This document shows positions 46,135-54,532 of a stretch of DNA of 64,000 nucleotides, piece by piece. Positions within the stretch are counted from its first letter, which is position 1; each line of letters starts with the position of its first letter. This DNA comes from an uncultured Bacilli bacterium (lineage in GTDB: Bacteria; Bacillota_I; Bacilli_A; RFN20; CAG-826): contig CALVOX010000002.1 in NCBI GenBank assembly GCA_944350425.1, forward strand, positions 1 through 64,000, given 5' to 3'. The translations under genes were made by a program, and so were the position numbers. Under the pieces are notes generated by a model. The model saw nothing but the letters and a program-made list of their open reading frames with translations, searched no databases and was not told the DNA's origin.

Positions 46135-48069
46135 TTAAATTAATTTATTGAGTTCATTAATAATTTGATCATAATTTAAATTATTAAAATTATTTTCTTT
46201 AGTTAAATCACCTTTTAATGGGATCATATATAAAGAGTTAACTTCTTCTAAAGAATATACATCAAACAAGTTCTTTAAAACTCCATTAGATTCAACTATA
46301 TCTTTTGAATGTAATAAATTTCTTAATCCACTAAGTTTATTACCAACAATTACTCTTCTAGTTCTATTTAATGGATGATATTCAATATAAGTAACTGGAA
46401 CATCATAAGTAGCCCCATTACCAGCTCTTTTAGGAATATAAGTTATCTTTTCTTCTCCATAATAAGAAAAAGCATAAACATCAACAACATCATAATTATC
46501 ATAACGTTTAATGAAATTATATTTTAAAATTGTTGGAGTAGTGTGGTCTAAAGGAGCAAACTTAGATTCACTTGATTTATTTAATAAAGGTTCGATTGCA
46601 TATGAAGAGAAATTCCTTTCATAGTAATCTTTATAAATATATTCTAAAGGTTTATGTTGCTCATATAACGGAATAGTTAATAAAGGGGCAAAATCAAAAT
46701 AAAGATTTGTAAAGAATTTCTCACTATATTCTAAGAATGTAGATTTAGAAATTTTATAAGAAGGAGAAGCAAATCTAGTAGGAATAACGTCATAATTAAA
46801 ACTTTGGGAATGACTAGATTTAATATAGTTTCTAATTCCATCTTTAATAAAGATAAAATCATCTCCAAAAGGTGAAAATTTAATCAAATCTTCCATTTCA
46901 GTTTGAGCTAAAGGAGTAAAAAGTAATCTAAATTCAGTCTCGTTATTTCTCGAAGTAGCATTAAAATAAACTTCAAATTCTTTATTAGTTAATAAAGTTA
47001 ATTTCTTACCTGATTTTAAAGAATCTTCTTCTAAATTTTCTAAACTTTTAATTCTCTTTCTTAAATCTTTTTCACTTAACTCCCCTTTAGAGCCACTATT
47101 TTTTCTTACAAAACGAAGATTAGGGGCAGCTTCATTTCCAAAAAAGAGTGTTGCTCTATTATCATAATATGGGCAAGGTAGAGTGACCGAAGCAGTTAAA
47201 GTTTCGCTTCTAGTGTGAGTATTTTTACCATCATATTCGGTATAGGTAACAGTAATACTTCCAGTATATGTTTTCTCTCCTAATTCATGATAAATGGTGT
47301 TATAAAGAATAAATGGTGAACCATAACATTCTCCAGAAAGAACCGAAATCATCGATTCATCACTACCTTGGTTATCTAAAATACCATATTTTTCTTTAAG
47401 AAAATTAAATTTTTTAAAATCTAAATATTCATCAAATCTAATTGCAGGTATAGTTAAAGTAAATACTTCTTTAAACATATGATAAGAGAAAAGATTATTT
47501 AAAGGTGCCATTTCAATATTGCACTTATTTAATAAATCATCTCTTTCCTTCTTTAATTTACTTATTTCTTCAGTTAATTTTTTAATTGCTGCATCTCTAG
47601 CTGGATCTTTTAATACTAAAAATGTAATTCCGATGCCTACTAAAATAATTCCAAGAACAATTCCAACTATTCCAAAAACAAGATTTCCTCCAATACTTAA
47701 TAGAGCGAATAAAAAAAGAATAGCACCAACAATTATTGAAGTAATTGATAAACTTCGACGTAATTTCTTTTTATTTTGATGCGAATTTAAAAGATTATCT
47801 TTTAATTCAATATCTTTTATCTTTTGAAGATATAAGTCATAATCAGCAATGTTTTGACTTACATTAATATTAGATTTCTTAACTAAATCTTCATAAAACT
47901 TATCAGCTGATTCAGCTGCTTTGAATTTATATATATTATTGAAATCTTTTAAAGGAGAATAAATATACTTCGTATCATCTATTTTCTTCTTTATTTCCTT
48001 CTTTGCATCATCATCAAAATTCGAAATATTATCCTTCGAAATAAATTTGTTTAAATCAAGTTCATCCAT
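46135..48069 (-). CDS. Unknown two-TM membrane protein with large C-terminal domain
   Basis: 644 residues, not recognised. Residues ~1-105 are charged helix. Two TM helices (~106-124 and ~129-153) form a hairpin, so N- and C-terminal parts face the same side, probably the cytoplasm. A helix (~158-190) leads to a ~450-residue soluble domain with beta-strand patterns (YTGSITVTYTEYDG, ETLTASVTLPCPYYDN, FFGNEAAPNLRFVRK) and a Tyr/Phe-rich end. The layout is reminiscent of large Mollicutes/Bacilli membrane proteins found near lemA. Co-transcribed with the PfkB kinase. Confidence 0.6.
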   Translation of the reverse strand: MDELDLNKFISKDNISNFDDDAKKEIKKKIDDTKYIYSPLKDFNNIYKFKAAESADKFYEDLVKKSNINVSQNIADYDLYLQKIKDIELKDNLLNSHQNKKKLRRSLSITSIIVGAILFLFALLSIGGNLVFGIVGIVLGIILVGIGITFLVLKDPARDAAIKKLTEEISKLKKERDDLLNKCNIEMAPLNNLFSYHMFKEVFTLTIPAIRFDEYLDFKKFNFLKEKYGILDNQGSDESMISVLSGECYGSPFILYNTIYHELGEKTYTGSITVTYTEYDGKNTHTRSETLTASVTLPCPYYDNRATLFFGNEAAPNLRFVRKNSGSKGELSEKDLRKRIKSLENLEEDSLKSGKKLTLLTNKEFEVYFNATSRNNETEFRLLFTPLAQTEMEDLIKFSPFGDDFIFIKDGIRNYIKSSHSQSFNYDVIPTRFASPSYKISKSTFLEYSEKFFTNLYFDFAPLLTIPLYEQHKPLEYIYKDYYERNFSSYAIEPLLNKSSESKFAPLDHTTPTILKYNFIKRYDNYDVVDVYAFSYYGEEKITYIPKRAGNGATYDVPVTYIEYHPLNRTRRVIVGNKLSGLRNLLHSKDIVESNGVLKNLFDVYSLEEVNSLYMIPLKGDLTKENNFNNLNYDQIINELNKLI

Positions 48070-48163
48070 AATTATTTAACTAAATTTTCCCTTTTTCTAG
48101 TTAAGATTCTAACATCTCTTAATATTTATATAAAGTTAATATTACGTTAATTTTAGTAATAAA

Positions 48164-49309
48164 TTACATATTTTTCTTAATATTTTCTTCAATATTATAA
48201 ATATAACATCTTCTTCTTTTATGATATATCGAATCAAATCTCTTCCAACAATTAATGATTGGAGTATTTGTTTCTAAAGTTAGATTAGTTTCACAATAGT
48301 CAAATTCATTCTCATTCATTAGTTTCATTACTTCAACTAAAAGTAAAGTTGCAATACCAGCTGAGCGATAATCTTTTCTAACTCCGATTAAACAAAAATC
48401 AATCTTTTGTGGTTTAGATAAAGCTTTTAAAAGTTTATATAAAGTTAGTAAATTAGTTAACTTACCTTTACTACCCTTTAAAGCATCACTTAAAGATGGA
48501 AGACAAAAGCCAAAAGCAATTAAATCATCGTTTTTATCAACTACTAATCTTATTAAATCAGTGTTTAAAATAGTTTTAAAATCTTTAATGATATAAGAAA
48601 TTTGATTCTTAGTTAAAGGTACTGTTTGATAAAGTCCATCATAAGAATCATCGATTAAATCAAAGATTTTATCAGCATATTTATCAAGTAATTCTTTTTT
48701 AGATTTAATAGTTAATACTCTTAAATTATACTTTTTATTTAAAAAATTAATTAAATTAGAGATTTTATCTGGTATTGGTTTAGGTTTAAATAAACGGTGT
48801 TCTAACCAATCTATTTCTTTTTTAAAACCATAATTTTCAATTAATTTTTGATAATAAGAATAGTTATATTGTTCTTGATAAGTATTTAAGTAATTAAATC
48901 CACTAATTAATAAACCTTCTCTTTCTAAATCAGAATATCCTAAAGGTCCGTTAATTTCATTCATACCATAAGATAAAGCAAATTCTTTAGCTTTATCGAA
49001 TAAAGCATTAGCTACTTCTTGGTCATTTATTGAATCAAAACGAGTAAATCTAACTCTTTTTTGATTCCGTTTTTCATTTGATGGATAAGATAAAATTACT
49101 TGGATTCTTCCAACAATTTTATTATCTTTATATGCTAAAAAGAATTTAGATAATGTATTTTCATTATATGGGTAATCTTTTTTAAATATTGCTTTTTCAC
49201 TAGAATAAAGTGAAGGTACATAATATTTATTGTTTTTATATAATTTTAAAGGAAAGTTAATGAAATTTTTAATATCTTTTCTTGTTTTTACTTCTTTAAT
49301 GTTAATCAT
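48164..49309 (-). CDS. GNAT-type N-acetyltransferase
   Basis: 381 residues, with two GNAT-like segments. The N-terminal part has FFLAYKDNKIVGRIQVILSY and NEINGPLGYSDLEREGLLISGF. The C-terminal part has the acetyl-CoA pyrophosphate loop VRKDYRSAGIATLLLVEVM, with the R-x-x-G-x-A pattern, then NTPIINCWKRF. The length and the GPLGYSDLERxGLL stretch match a family of larger bacterial GNAT proteins of unknown substrate. Cytoplasmic, single gene. Confidence 0.75.
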   Translation of the reverse strand: MINIKEVKTRKDIKNFINFPLKLYKNNKYYVPSLYSSEKAIFKKDYPYNENTLSKFFLAYKDNKIVGRIQVILSYPSNEKRNQKRVRFTRFDSINDQEVANALFDKAKEFALSYGMNEINGPLGYSDLEREGLLISGFNYLNTYQEQYNYSYYQKLIENYGFKKEIDWLEHRLFKPKPIPDKISNLINFLNKKYNLRVLTIKSKKELLDKYADKIFDLIDDSYDGLYQTVPLTKNQISYIIKDFKTILNTDLIRLVVDKNDDLIAFGFCLPSLSDALKGSKGKLTNLLTLYKLLKALSKPQKIDFCLIGVRKDYRSAGIATLLLVEVMKLMNENEFDYCETNLTLETNTPIINCWKRFDSIYHKRRRCYIYNIEENIKKNM

Positions 49310-49390
49310 AATTTTTAATTCCAGTTAGTAAGATTATATGCTAAAACAATGATAAATTCATCATTAAATTGATTAATGATTGACAAAAAT

Positions 49391-50122
49391 TTAACCTAAT
49401 TCATTAACTATATAAATAATCGAATCAGCAACTCTAAGATCATTATTTTTAAAATGATTACCTTCGTTTTCTTTATAACAAATTTTAATCTTAGGATCAT
49501 CTAAAGAAGATAAATAATTAACTACTTCTAAAGTTAAATCTTTAATCTTGCTTAAAGTAATGTTTTTAGTTAAATGTTCTTTATTGCCTAAAGAAATATA
49601 GATATTACTAACATTTTTACTAATTTTATTTGCTTTAATAAACTTAATAAAGTTATTAAACCATAAAGAAGCAGAATTAATTAAAGCAAAAGAAAAGATA
49701 TCTACTTTATATAAAGAATATAAAGCAAATAATCCAGCTAAAGAATAACCTCCTATTCCAATATTAGATAATTTTATATTATGTTTCAAAAATAAATATT
49801 CTCTTACTTTAGGTAAAATATCATTAACTATTTTATTTAAGAATATATCTCCTTTACCTTTAAAATCACATGAATATTTATTTTTAAACACATCTTCTTG
49901 ATAATAAGGAGATAAATCATCATTCCACGAAAAATTAGATATAGTTAAGATTATAAAATTATCTAATTTATTATTACTACATTTAGATTTAACTAGATTA
50001 AATATATTATTTCCTTCTTCTTCATTAATAGTTGGTAGTAATAATAAATTAGATGTTAAGTTAACATTCTTCGTAAAATAAAGATTAATTTTATAATCTA
50101 ATATATCTAATTTTTCATTCAT
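49391..50122 (-). CDS. Alpha/beta-hydrolase esterase
   Basis: 243 residues of the putative-esterase (Fes/IroE-like) alpha/beta fold. The nucleophile elbow is IGGYSLAGLFALYS (G-x-S-x-A-G), with a C-terminal His in NEGNHFKNND. No signal peptide, so cytoplasmic. The start is the ATG at 50122, 11 bases after the upstream reductase gene; a longer frame back to 50215 would overlap that gene and begins with unlikely sequence. Substrate unknown. Confidence 0.7.
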   Translation of the reverse strand: MNEKLDILDYKINLYFTKNVNLTSNLLLLPTINEEEGNNIFNLVKSKCSNNKLDNFIILTISNFSWNDDLSPYYQEDVFKNKYSCDFKGKGDIFLNKIVNDILPKVREYLFLKHNIKLSNIGIGGYSLAGLFALYSLYKVDIFSFALINSASLWFNNFIKFIKANKISKNVSNIYISLGNKEHLTKNITLSKIKDLTLEVVNYLSSLDDPKIKICYKENEGNHFKNNDLRVADSIIYIVNELG

Positions 50123-50132
50123 AAAGTAACAA

Positions 50133-50768
50133 TTACATCTTATCTTTTTCACTAATAAAGTTAGTATGTTCATTAGTTGATAAAGTAGGTAAAGGTAGAT
50201 TGTTTGTTTTAGCAAAAGATATAGCTTTAAGTAAATAAGCCATATTTTTACCTAGATTATACATAGTTTGCCTTCCTTCTAAATCAAATTTAGCATCATC
50301 TTTATTTGAACCATAAATATTATTCCAATAACTTGAAGAAATAACATACATATTAGAAATGGTAAAATACTTATTTAATATATCAAAACTTGCAGTTGTT
50401 CCACTTCTTCTTGAAACTACAATACTTGCTCCTACCTTATTTTTAAAAATATTTTTATTTGAATAAAATACTCTATCTAAAAAGGAAAGTATTCTTCCTG
50501 TTGGATGAGCAAAATAAACAGGTGAACCAAAGATAAAACCATCAGCTTCTTTAGCTTTTTTATTAAATTCATTGACAATATCATTAAAGATACATTCATT
50601 ATTATTTTTACAATAATTACAAGCAACACAATCATTAATAGGATTACTTCCTAAATCAATAATCTCTGTTTCAATGCCTTCTTCATTTAAAGATTTTTCT
50701 ACTTCTTTTAAAGCAAATTTTGTTGTCCCATCAATATGGGGGCTACCATTAACTAATAATACTTTCAT
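50133..50768 (-). CDS. NADPH-dependent FMN reductase / iron-sulfur flavoprotein-like
   Basis: 211 residues with a flavodoxin-like fold. The FMN phosphate loop is VNGSPHIDGTT, then a compact Cys motif CVACNYCKNNNEC, as in archaeal and clostridial iron-sulfur flavoproteins, and FMN-contact FGSPVYFAHPTGRILSFLDR. It transfers electrons between NAD(P)H, flavin and an acceptor; the Cys cluster may hold a [4Fe-4S] centre. Likely co-transcribed with the esterase downstream. Confidence 0.83.
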   Translation of the reverse strand: MKVLLVNGSPHIDGTTKFALKEVEKSLNEEGIETEIIDLGSNPINDCVACNYCKNNNECIFNDIVNEFNKKAKEADGFIFGSPVYFAHPTGRILSFLDRVFYSNKNIFKNKVGASIVVSRRSGTTASFDILNKYFTISNMYVISSSYWNNIYGSNKDDAKFDLEGRQTMYNLGKNMAYLLKAISFAKTNNLPLPTLSTNEHTNFISEKDKM

Positions 50769-51177
50769 AATTCTTACTACCTTATATAAAATTATATATC
50801 AAAATCTTTCTATAATCAGATATAGATATTTAAATTAAAATATATTTTTTCCTAATTAATCAACACCTAATAATCAATCATTAATAACATAAGTATCATC
50901 TTTGTAGATTGAAATTATGTGATAGAACTTAAAAAAGATGATTAAGTAATATCTTATAAAAAAATAATAGCTTTCAAGATTATGTTCGAGTCAATTCAAA
51001 GATTCATAACTTTACCATTTATCTACTCAGCAATGGAATAATTTTATAACTATAAGTTAATTAAGAGTAATTCACTATTACCTTCATAATAAAAATTTTT
51101 AAAATGTAAAATGTCATTTGACCAAAAATATAGATAAATATTGTTTAATATTATTAGGCAAGAAAAAGGAGAAATAT
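50769..51177. other. Non-coding stretch holding the tRNA relic
   Basis: Apart from the relic tRNA-Gln (50968-51032) and its flank (to ~51055), this AT-rich interval shows no credible coding frame. It includes the leader of the HD-hydrolase gene (AAAGGAG at ~51166-51172). Confidence 0.5.
50968..51032 (-). pseudogene. Relic of a tRNA-Gln gene
   Basis: 65 bases alignable to the intact tRNA-Gln at 51881-51956 across its length. On the + strand TTATGTTCGAGTCAAT matches the T-arm, CAAAGATTCATAACTTTACC the anticodon/D region, and CTACTCAGCA the acceptor 5' side. About 11 bases covering the 3' side of the anticodon stem and the variable loop are missing, and acceptor pairing is lost, so it cannot fold. 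The anticodon position reads TTG (Gln, CAA codons). The upstream flank, including the -10 region, is also shared with the intact gene. Confidence 0.75.
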
Positions 51178-51849
51178 ATGAATAAAGATTTACTTAATAA
51201 CATGAAAACATTTATTAAAAATAAATTTAACTTTGATGATAAACAATTTGAAACTTATGCTCACTTTTCAGTATATTTATCGTTATTCATCGCTTATTAT
51301 GCCCATAAAGATCAATATCGAAATAACGATGAACCTTATATTTATCATCCTTTAAGAATGCATAATAAATATAAAGATTTAGTTGGAATAGATGATACAC
51401 CATTCTGTATTGATTTAGATATGATGCATAAGCTTGGTTTACCTTATGAAGGAATAATGGAACTATGTTTACTTCATGATGTAGTTGAAGATACTTCTAT
51501 TACTTTAGAAGATATTGAAGAAATATTTATTTATTATGATTTTAAAAATTATTTTAATTTATATATAAAGAATAACTTAGAACTTCTAACTCATGATAAG
51601 GGAGAAAATTATTCTTTATATATATTGAAAATATCTTTTTCTAAAGAAGCATCTTTAGTTAAAATACTAGATATGTATGATAATTTATTATGTTTAACTA
51701 ATGGTTTTGATGACCAAAACAATCTTAATCTAAAAGAAAAAATGGAAAATTATTTAGATTATTCATTTTTATTAAACGATAAATACAAATTTAATAAGAT
51801 ATTTAAAGAATATAATGACTATCGTAATAAAAATAATTTAATGAAATAA
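51178..51849 (+). CDS. HD-domain hydrolase, (p)ppGpp-hydrolase-like
   Basis: 223 residues of the RelA/SpoT-type HD fold without a synthetase domain. Motifs: YYAHKDQYRNNDEPYIYHPLRM (metal His near 43), CLLHDVVEDTS (HD pair) and LVKILDMYDNLLCLTN (Asp where the family has a DR-x-x-N motif). This matches small alarmone hydrolase/Mesh1-like proteins more than phosphodiesterases, but several residues differ, so substrate is uncertain. The start is chosen at the ATG 6 bases after AAAGGAG; an upstream in-frame TTG is unlikely. It lies between the tRNA relic and the intact tRNA-Gln, on the opposite strand. Confidence 0.72.
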   Translation: MNKDLLNNMKTFIKNKFNFDDKQFETYAHFSVYLSLFIAYYAHKDQYRNNDEPYIYHPLRMHNKYKDLVGIDDTPFCIDLDMMHKLGLPYEGIMELCLLHDVVEDTSITLEDIEEIFIYYDFKNYFNLYIKNNLELLTHDKGENYSLYILKISFSKEASLVKILDMYDNLLCLTNGFDDQNNLNLKEKMENYLDYSFLLNDKYKFNKIFKEYNDYRNKNNLMK

Positions 51850-51880
51850 TGTTAAAACTTATTAAATTTATTATTAAAAA

Positions 51881-51956
51881 TGGCTGCCGAGATTGGGTTC
51901 GAACCAATGTATGTGAGTTTCAGAGACTCATGACTTTACCGCTTGTCTACTCGGCA
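51881..51956 (-). tRNA. tRNA-Gln(CUG)
   Basis: 76 bases with encoded CCA. The acceptor stem TGCCGAG/CTCGGCA is perfectly paired. D-arm GAC...GTC, anticodon stem TGAGT/ACTCA with loop CTCTGAA giving anticodon CTG, a 5-base variable loop, and T-arm ATTGG-TTCGAAC-CCAAT. U1-A72 and discriminator G before CCA are the usual identity features of bacterial tRNA-Gln. A TATAAT lies 10 bases before the 5' end. A T-stretch follows the 3' end. Confidence 0.96.
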
Positions 51957-52007
51957 ATAAAATAATTATATAACTATAATTCGTTACTTTTAAAATTATT
52001 TTTATAA

Positions 52008-52033
52008 AAAACCTCGAACTAAGTCGAGGTTTT
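52008..52033 (-). terminator. Terminator of galE
   Basis: AAAACCTCGA (52008-52017) pairs with TCGAGGTTTT (52024-52033) around 6 bases, followed by TTTTTTATA-type sequence on the - strand. 9 bases after the galE stop. Confidence 0.7.
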
Positions 52034-52041
52034 GATATTAA

Positions 52042-53061
52042 TTATTTTTCTTCTTTTTTTCTTTTTGCTTCTTCTACTTGGAAATGATAGCCATCTCTAC
52101 AAGCATCTAAAACAGTATAATCACAGTGGAATCCGAGTTCTTTTGCAGCTTTATCGCAGTTAGCATATGATGTAGCAATATCGCCTGCTCTTCTTGGTTT
52201 AATTACATAAGGAATTTTTACATTAGTTGCTTCTTCATAAGCATGAATCATTTCAAGAACAGATGTTCCTTTGCCTGTTCCAAGATTATAAATAACTAAA
52301 CCTGGATTTTGTTCTAGTTTCTTTAAAGCTAAGACATGACCTTTTGCAAGATCAACAACATGGATATAATCTCTTACACCAGTTCCATCAGGTGTATCAT
52401 AATCATTTCCAAAAACGTTAACTTCTTTTAATTCACCAGTTGCAACTTTTGCAATGTATGGGAGTAAATTATTTGGAATTCCATTAGGATCTTCGCCAAG
52501 TAAACCAGATTTATGAGCGCCAATAGGATTAAAATATCTAAGTAAAGCACAGTTGAATTCAGGTGTTACTGCAGCAATATCTTTTAAAATTCTTTCAATC
52601 ATAACTTTTGTTTCTCCATAAGGTGAAGTTGCATCAGTTACAGGGTCAGTTTCATACATTGGAACTCTTTCTGGATTTCCATAAACAGTTGCACTAGAAG
52701 AAAATACAAAGTTATGGCAACCATGTTCTCTCATCTTTTTAAGTAAAGCAAAAGTAAGAGTTAAGTTATTATCGTAATATTCTAAAGGTTTTTTAACACT
52801 TTCTCCTACAGCTTTATATCCAGCAAAATTGATGACGGCATCAATTTTGTCTTTAAATATTTCATCTAAAGCTTTTTCATCTTGAACATCAGCAATAACT
52901 GTCTTAAAGTCCTTACCAGTTATTTGTTTAATACGATCTTTGACTACCAATTTAGCATTATAAAGATTATCGATTACGGTAACATCGTAGCCATTTTCAA
53001 GCAAAGCGACAACAGTATGTGAACCGATAAATCCTAAGCCGCCGGTTACTAAAACTCTCAT
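52042..53061 (-). CDS. galE: UDP-glucose 4-epimerase
   Basis: Interconverts UDP-galactose and UDP-glucose, using bound NAD; 339 residues, normal length. The Rossmann motif is VTGGLGFIGSHT. The catalytic Ser region is FSSSATVYG, and the Tyr-x3-Lys pair is in SPYGETK. The family stretch RYFNPIGAHKSGLLGEDP and IHVVDLAKGH are present. The start is the ATG at 53061, 8-9 bases after GGAGGA; an in-frame TTG further up overlaps the ribosome site. Monocistronic. Confidence 0.93.
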   Translation of the reverse strand: MRVLVTGGLGFIGSHTVVALLENGYDVTVIDNLYNAKLVVKDRIKQITGKDFKTVIADVQDEKALDEIFKDKIDAVINFAGYKAVGESVKKPLEYYDNNLTLTFALLKKMREHGCHNFVFSSSATVYGNPERVPMYETDPVTDATSPYGETKVMIERILKDIAAVTPEFNCALLRYFNPIGAHKSGLLGEDPNGIPNNLLPYIAKVATGELKEVNVFGNDYDTPDGTGVRDYIHVVDLAKGHVLALKKLEQNPGLVIYNLGTGKGTSVLEMIHAYEEATNVKIPYVIKPRRAGDIATSYANCDKAAKELGFHCDYTVLDACRDGYHFQVEEAKRKKEEK

Positions 53062-53130
53062 TTTGTATAATTCCTCCAAAAACTATTTATATTATAAGAT
53101 TTTAGAAATAAATATTAAACTTATAAATAA

Positions 53131-54348
53131 TTATTTTAATGAGAAAGTAAATACACTAGAAGGATTATCAAATTCTTCATTTGATACCCAAGTAACACTT
53201 AAGTTATCTAAATCATATAAAGAAGACCAAACAGTAATTGAGTTTGAATCGCTTAAACCATGTTCTTTATCCCAACTTCTTCTTCCTAAAGTTTTAAGTA
53301 AGTTTAAAGCATCTTCTTTGCTATATTTTCCTTGAGTATTATTTCCGTCAGGATTAATCGATTCTTTAATAAAGTTATATCTATCTAAACCTTTTTTATC
53401 GCTATCATTTTCATAATAATTTGGGGTAACAATAAAATTAGTAATATATTGGAAGTTATCTCTACCTTCATCTTCTCCAAGAGCTTCATCATCATTATTA
53501 TAATAGACTTTAAGTTCTCTTGTGCTTCCATCAATATCAGTTGAATCAGTTTTATCAACCCATTCTAAGATAGCACTTTTACCACTTTTATCAGCAATCA
53601 TATAGTGGAATGAGGTATTTGCACTATCATGGAAATCATATTGTTTGACAAGTTCAATTGCTTCATCAACGTCATCTGCATAATCTAAAATCATTCTTAA
53701 CATTGTTGTTGATGTTAAATCTGGTTTATCAGTGTTTTGATCAGTTGCTGTAACATTATCTTCTGGTCCTTGATAAGACATATAGATTCCACAAGCAACA
53801 CCAGCATCATTCATTCCGTCAAGTGGGGCATAAGCTGCTGCTAAAGCAGTTGCTTTTTGAATTAAAGAAGACATTTCTCCATTAATTCCTAAAAATTGTA
53901 AGTCAACACTAGAAATGGAAGCATGTCTTCCATTTCCGGGATTAGTATGTAGAATCATTGAAGTTGTAGTAGAAAAATCATAGTTTCTACCAAATAAGTT
54001 ATTATTATTTTCATCAACTACTGTAAAAGATGAGCAACCAATAGTTGGAGTGTCCATATTAATTGGAATAACTCCTTTAGTTATATTTTTAACAATAAAA
54101 TTAATTAATTCTTGGTCATTACTTGCTCCACCTTGGGCTAAGAAATCATCAAAATAATAATCTCCTTGAACACTCATTTCATATACTGGACCAGCTTTAT
54201 TATCTTCATGAGTAGGTATAACTTCTTTAATAGAAGCTATTGAATTAATTTCATTAAACCAAACTCCATAAATTGTTCCTACTCCAATTGCAGCTAAACC
54301 AACTATTCCTGCACATATTCCAATAGCAATTTTTGCTCCTAATTTCAT
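53131..54348 (-). CDS. Membrane-anchored linear-amide (C45/choloylglycine-type) hydrolase
   Basis: 405 residues. One N-terminal TM helix (~7-30) anchors an external domain of the Ntn-hydrolase superfamily. The nucleophile motif is TIGCSSFTV (Cys105), followed at the usual distance by FGRNYDFS, with MNDAGVACGIYMS and NTSFHYMIADKSGKSAILEW further on. Relatives cleave linear amides (acyl-amino acids, bile salts, penicillin side chains). In many the Cys is exposed by self-cleavage, so the ~100 residues before Cys105 may be removed or stay as the anchor. Substrate unknown. Confidence 0.75.
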   Translation of the reverse strand: MKLGAKIAIGICAGIVGLAAIGVGTIYGVWFNEINSIASIKEVIPTHEDNKAGPVYEMSVQGDYYFDDFLAQGGASNDQELINFIVKNITKGVIPINMDTPTIGCSSFTVVDENNNNLFGRNYDFSTTTSMILHTNPGNGRHASISSVDLQFLGINGEMSSLIQKATALAAAYAPLDGMNDAGVACGIYMSYQGPEDNVTATDQNTDKPDLTSTTMLRMILDYADDVDEAIELVKQYDFHDSANTSFHYMIADKSGKSAILEWVDKTDSTDIDGSTRELKVYYNNDDEALGEDEGRDNFQYITNFIVTPNYYENDSDKKGLDRYNFIKESINPDGNNTQGKYSKEDALNLLKTLGRRSWDKEHGLSDSNSITVWSSLYDLDNLSVTWVSNEEFDNPSSVFTFSLK

Positions 54349-54532
54349 AAAATATATACTCCTAAAATAATTGTCGAAATTTTATTGACAAGTAAATATA
54401 GACTTAAATTTTCTTATTTACAATACTTGATTTTTAAAGTTTATTCGTTCATTGTTTTAAAAACTAGAAGTCTTTGTTTTCATTTAAATATTGCTAGAAA
54501 ACGATACTCAATATATGAAATGTATAAATAAT

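Noticed and set aside
50133-50215. Longer start for the esterase (to 50215)
   Set aside because: It would overlap the reductase gene by 83 bases with low-complexity Leu/Tyr sequence. The ATG at 50122 begins the recognisable domain.
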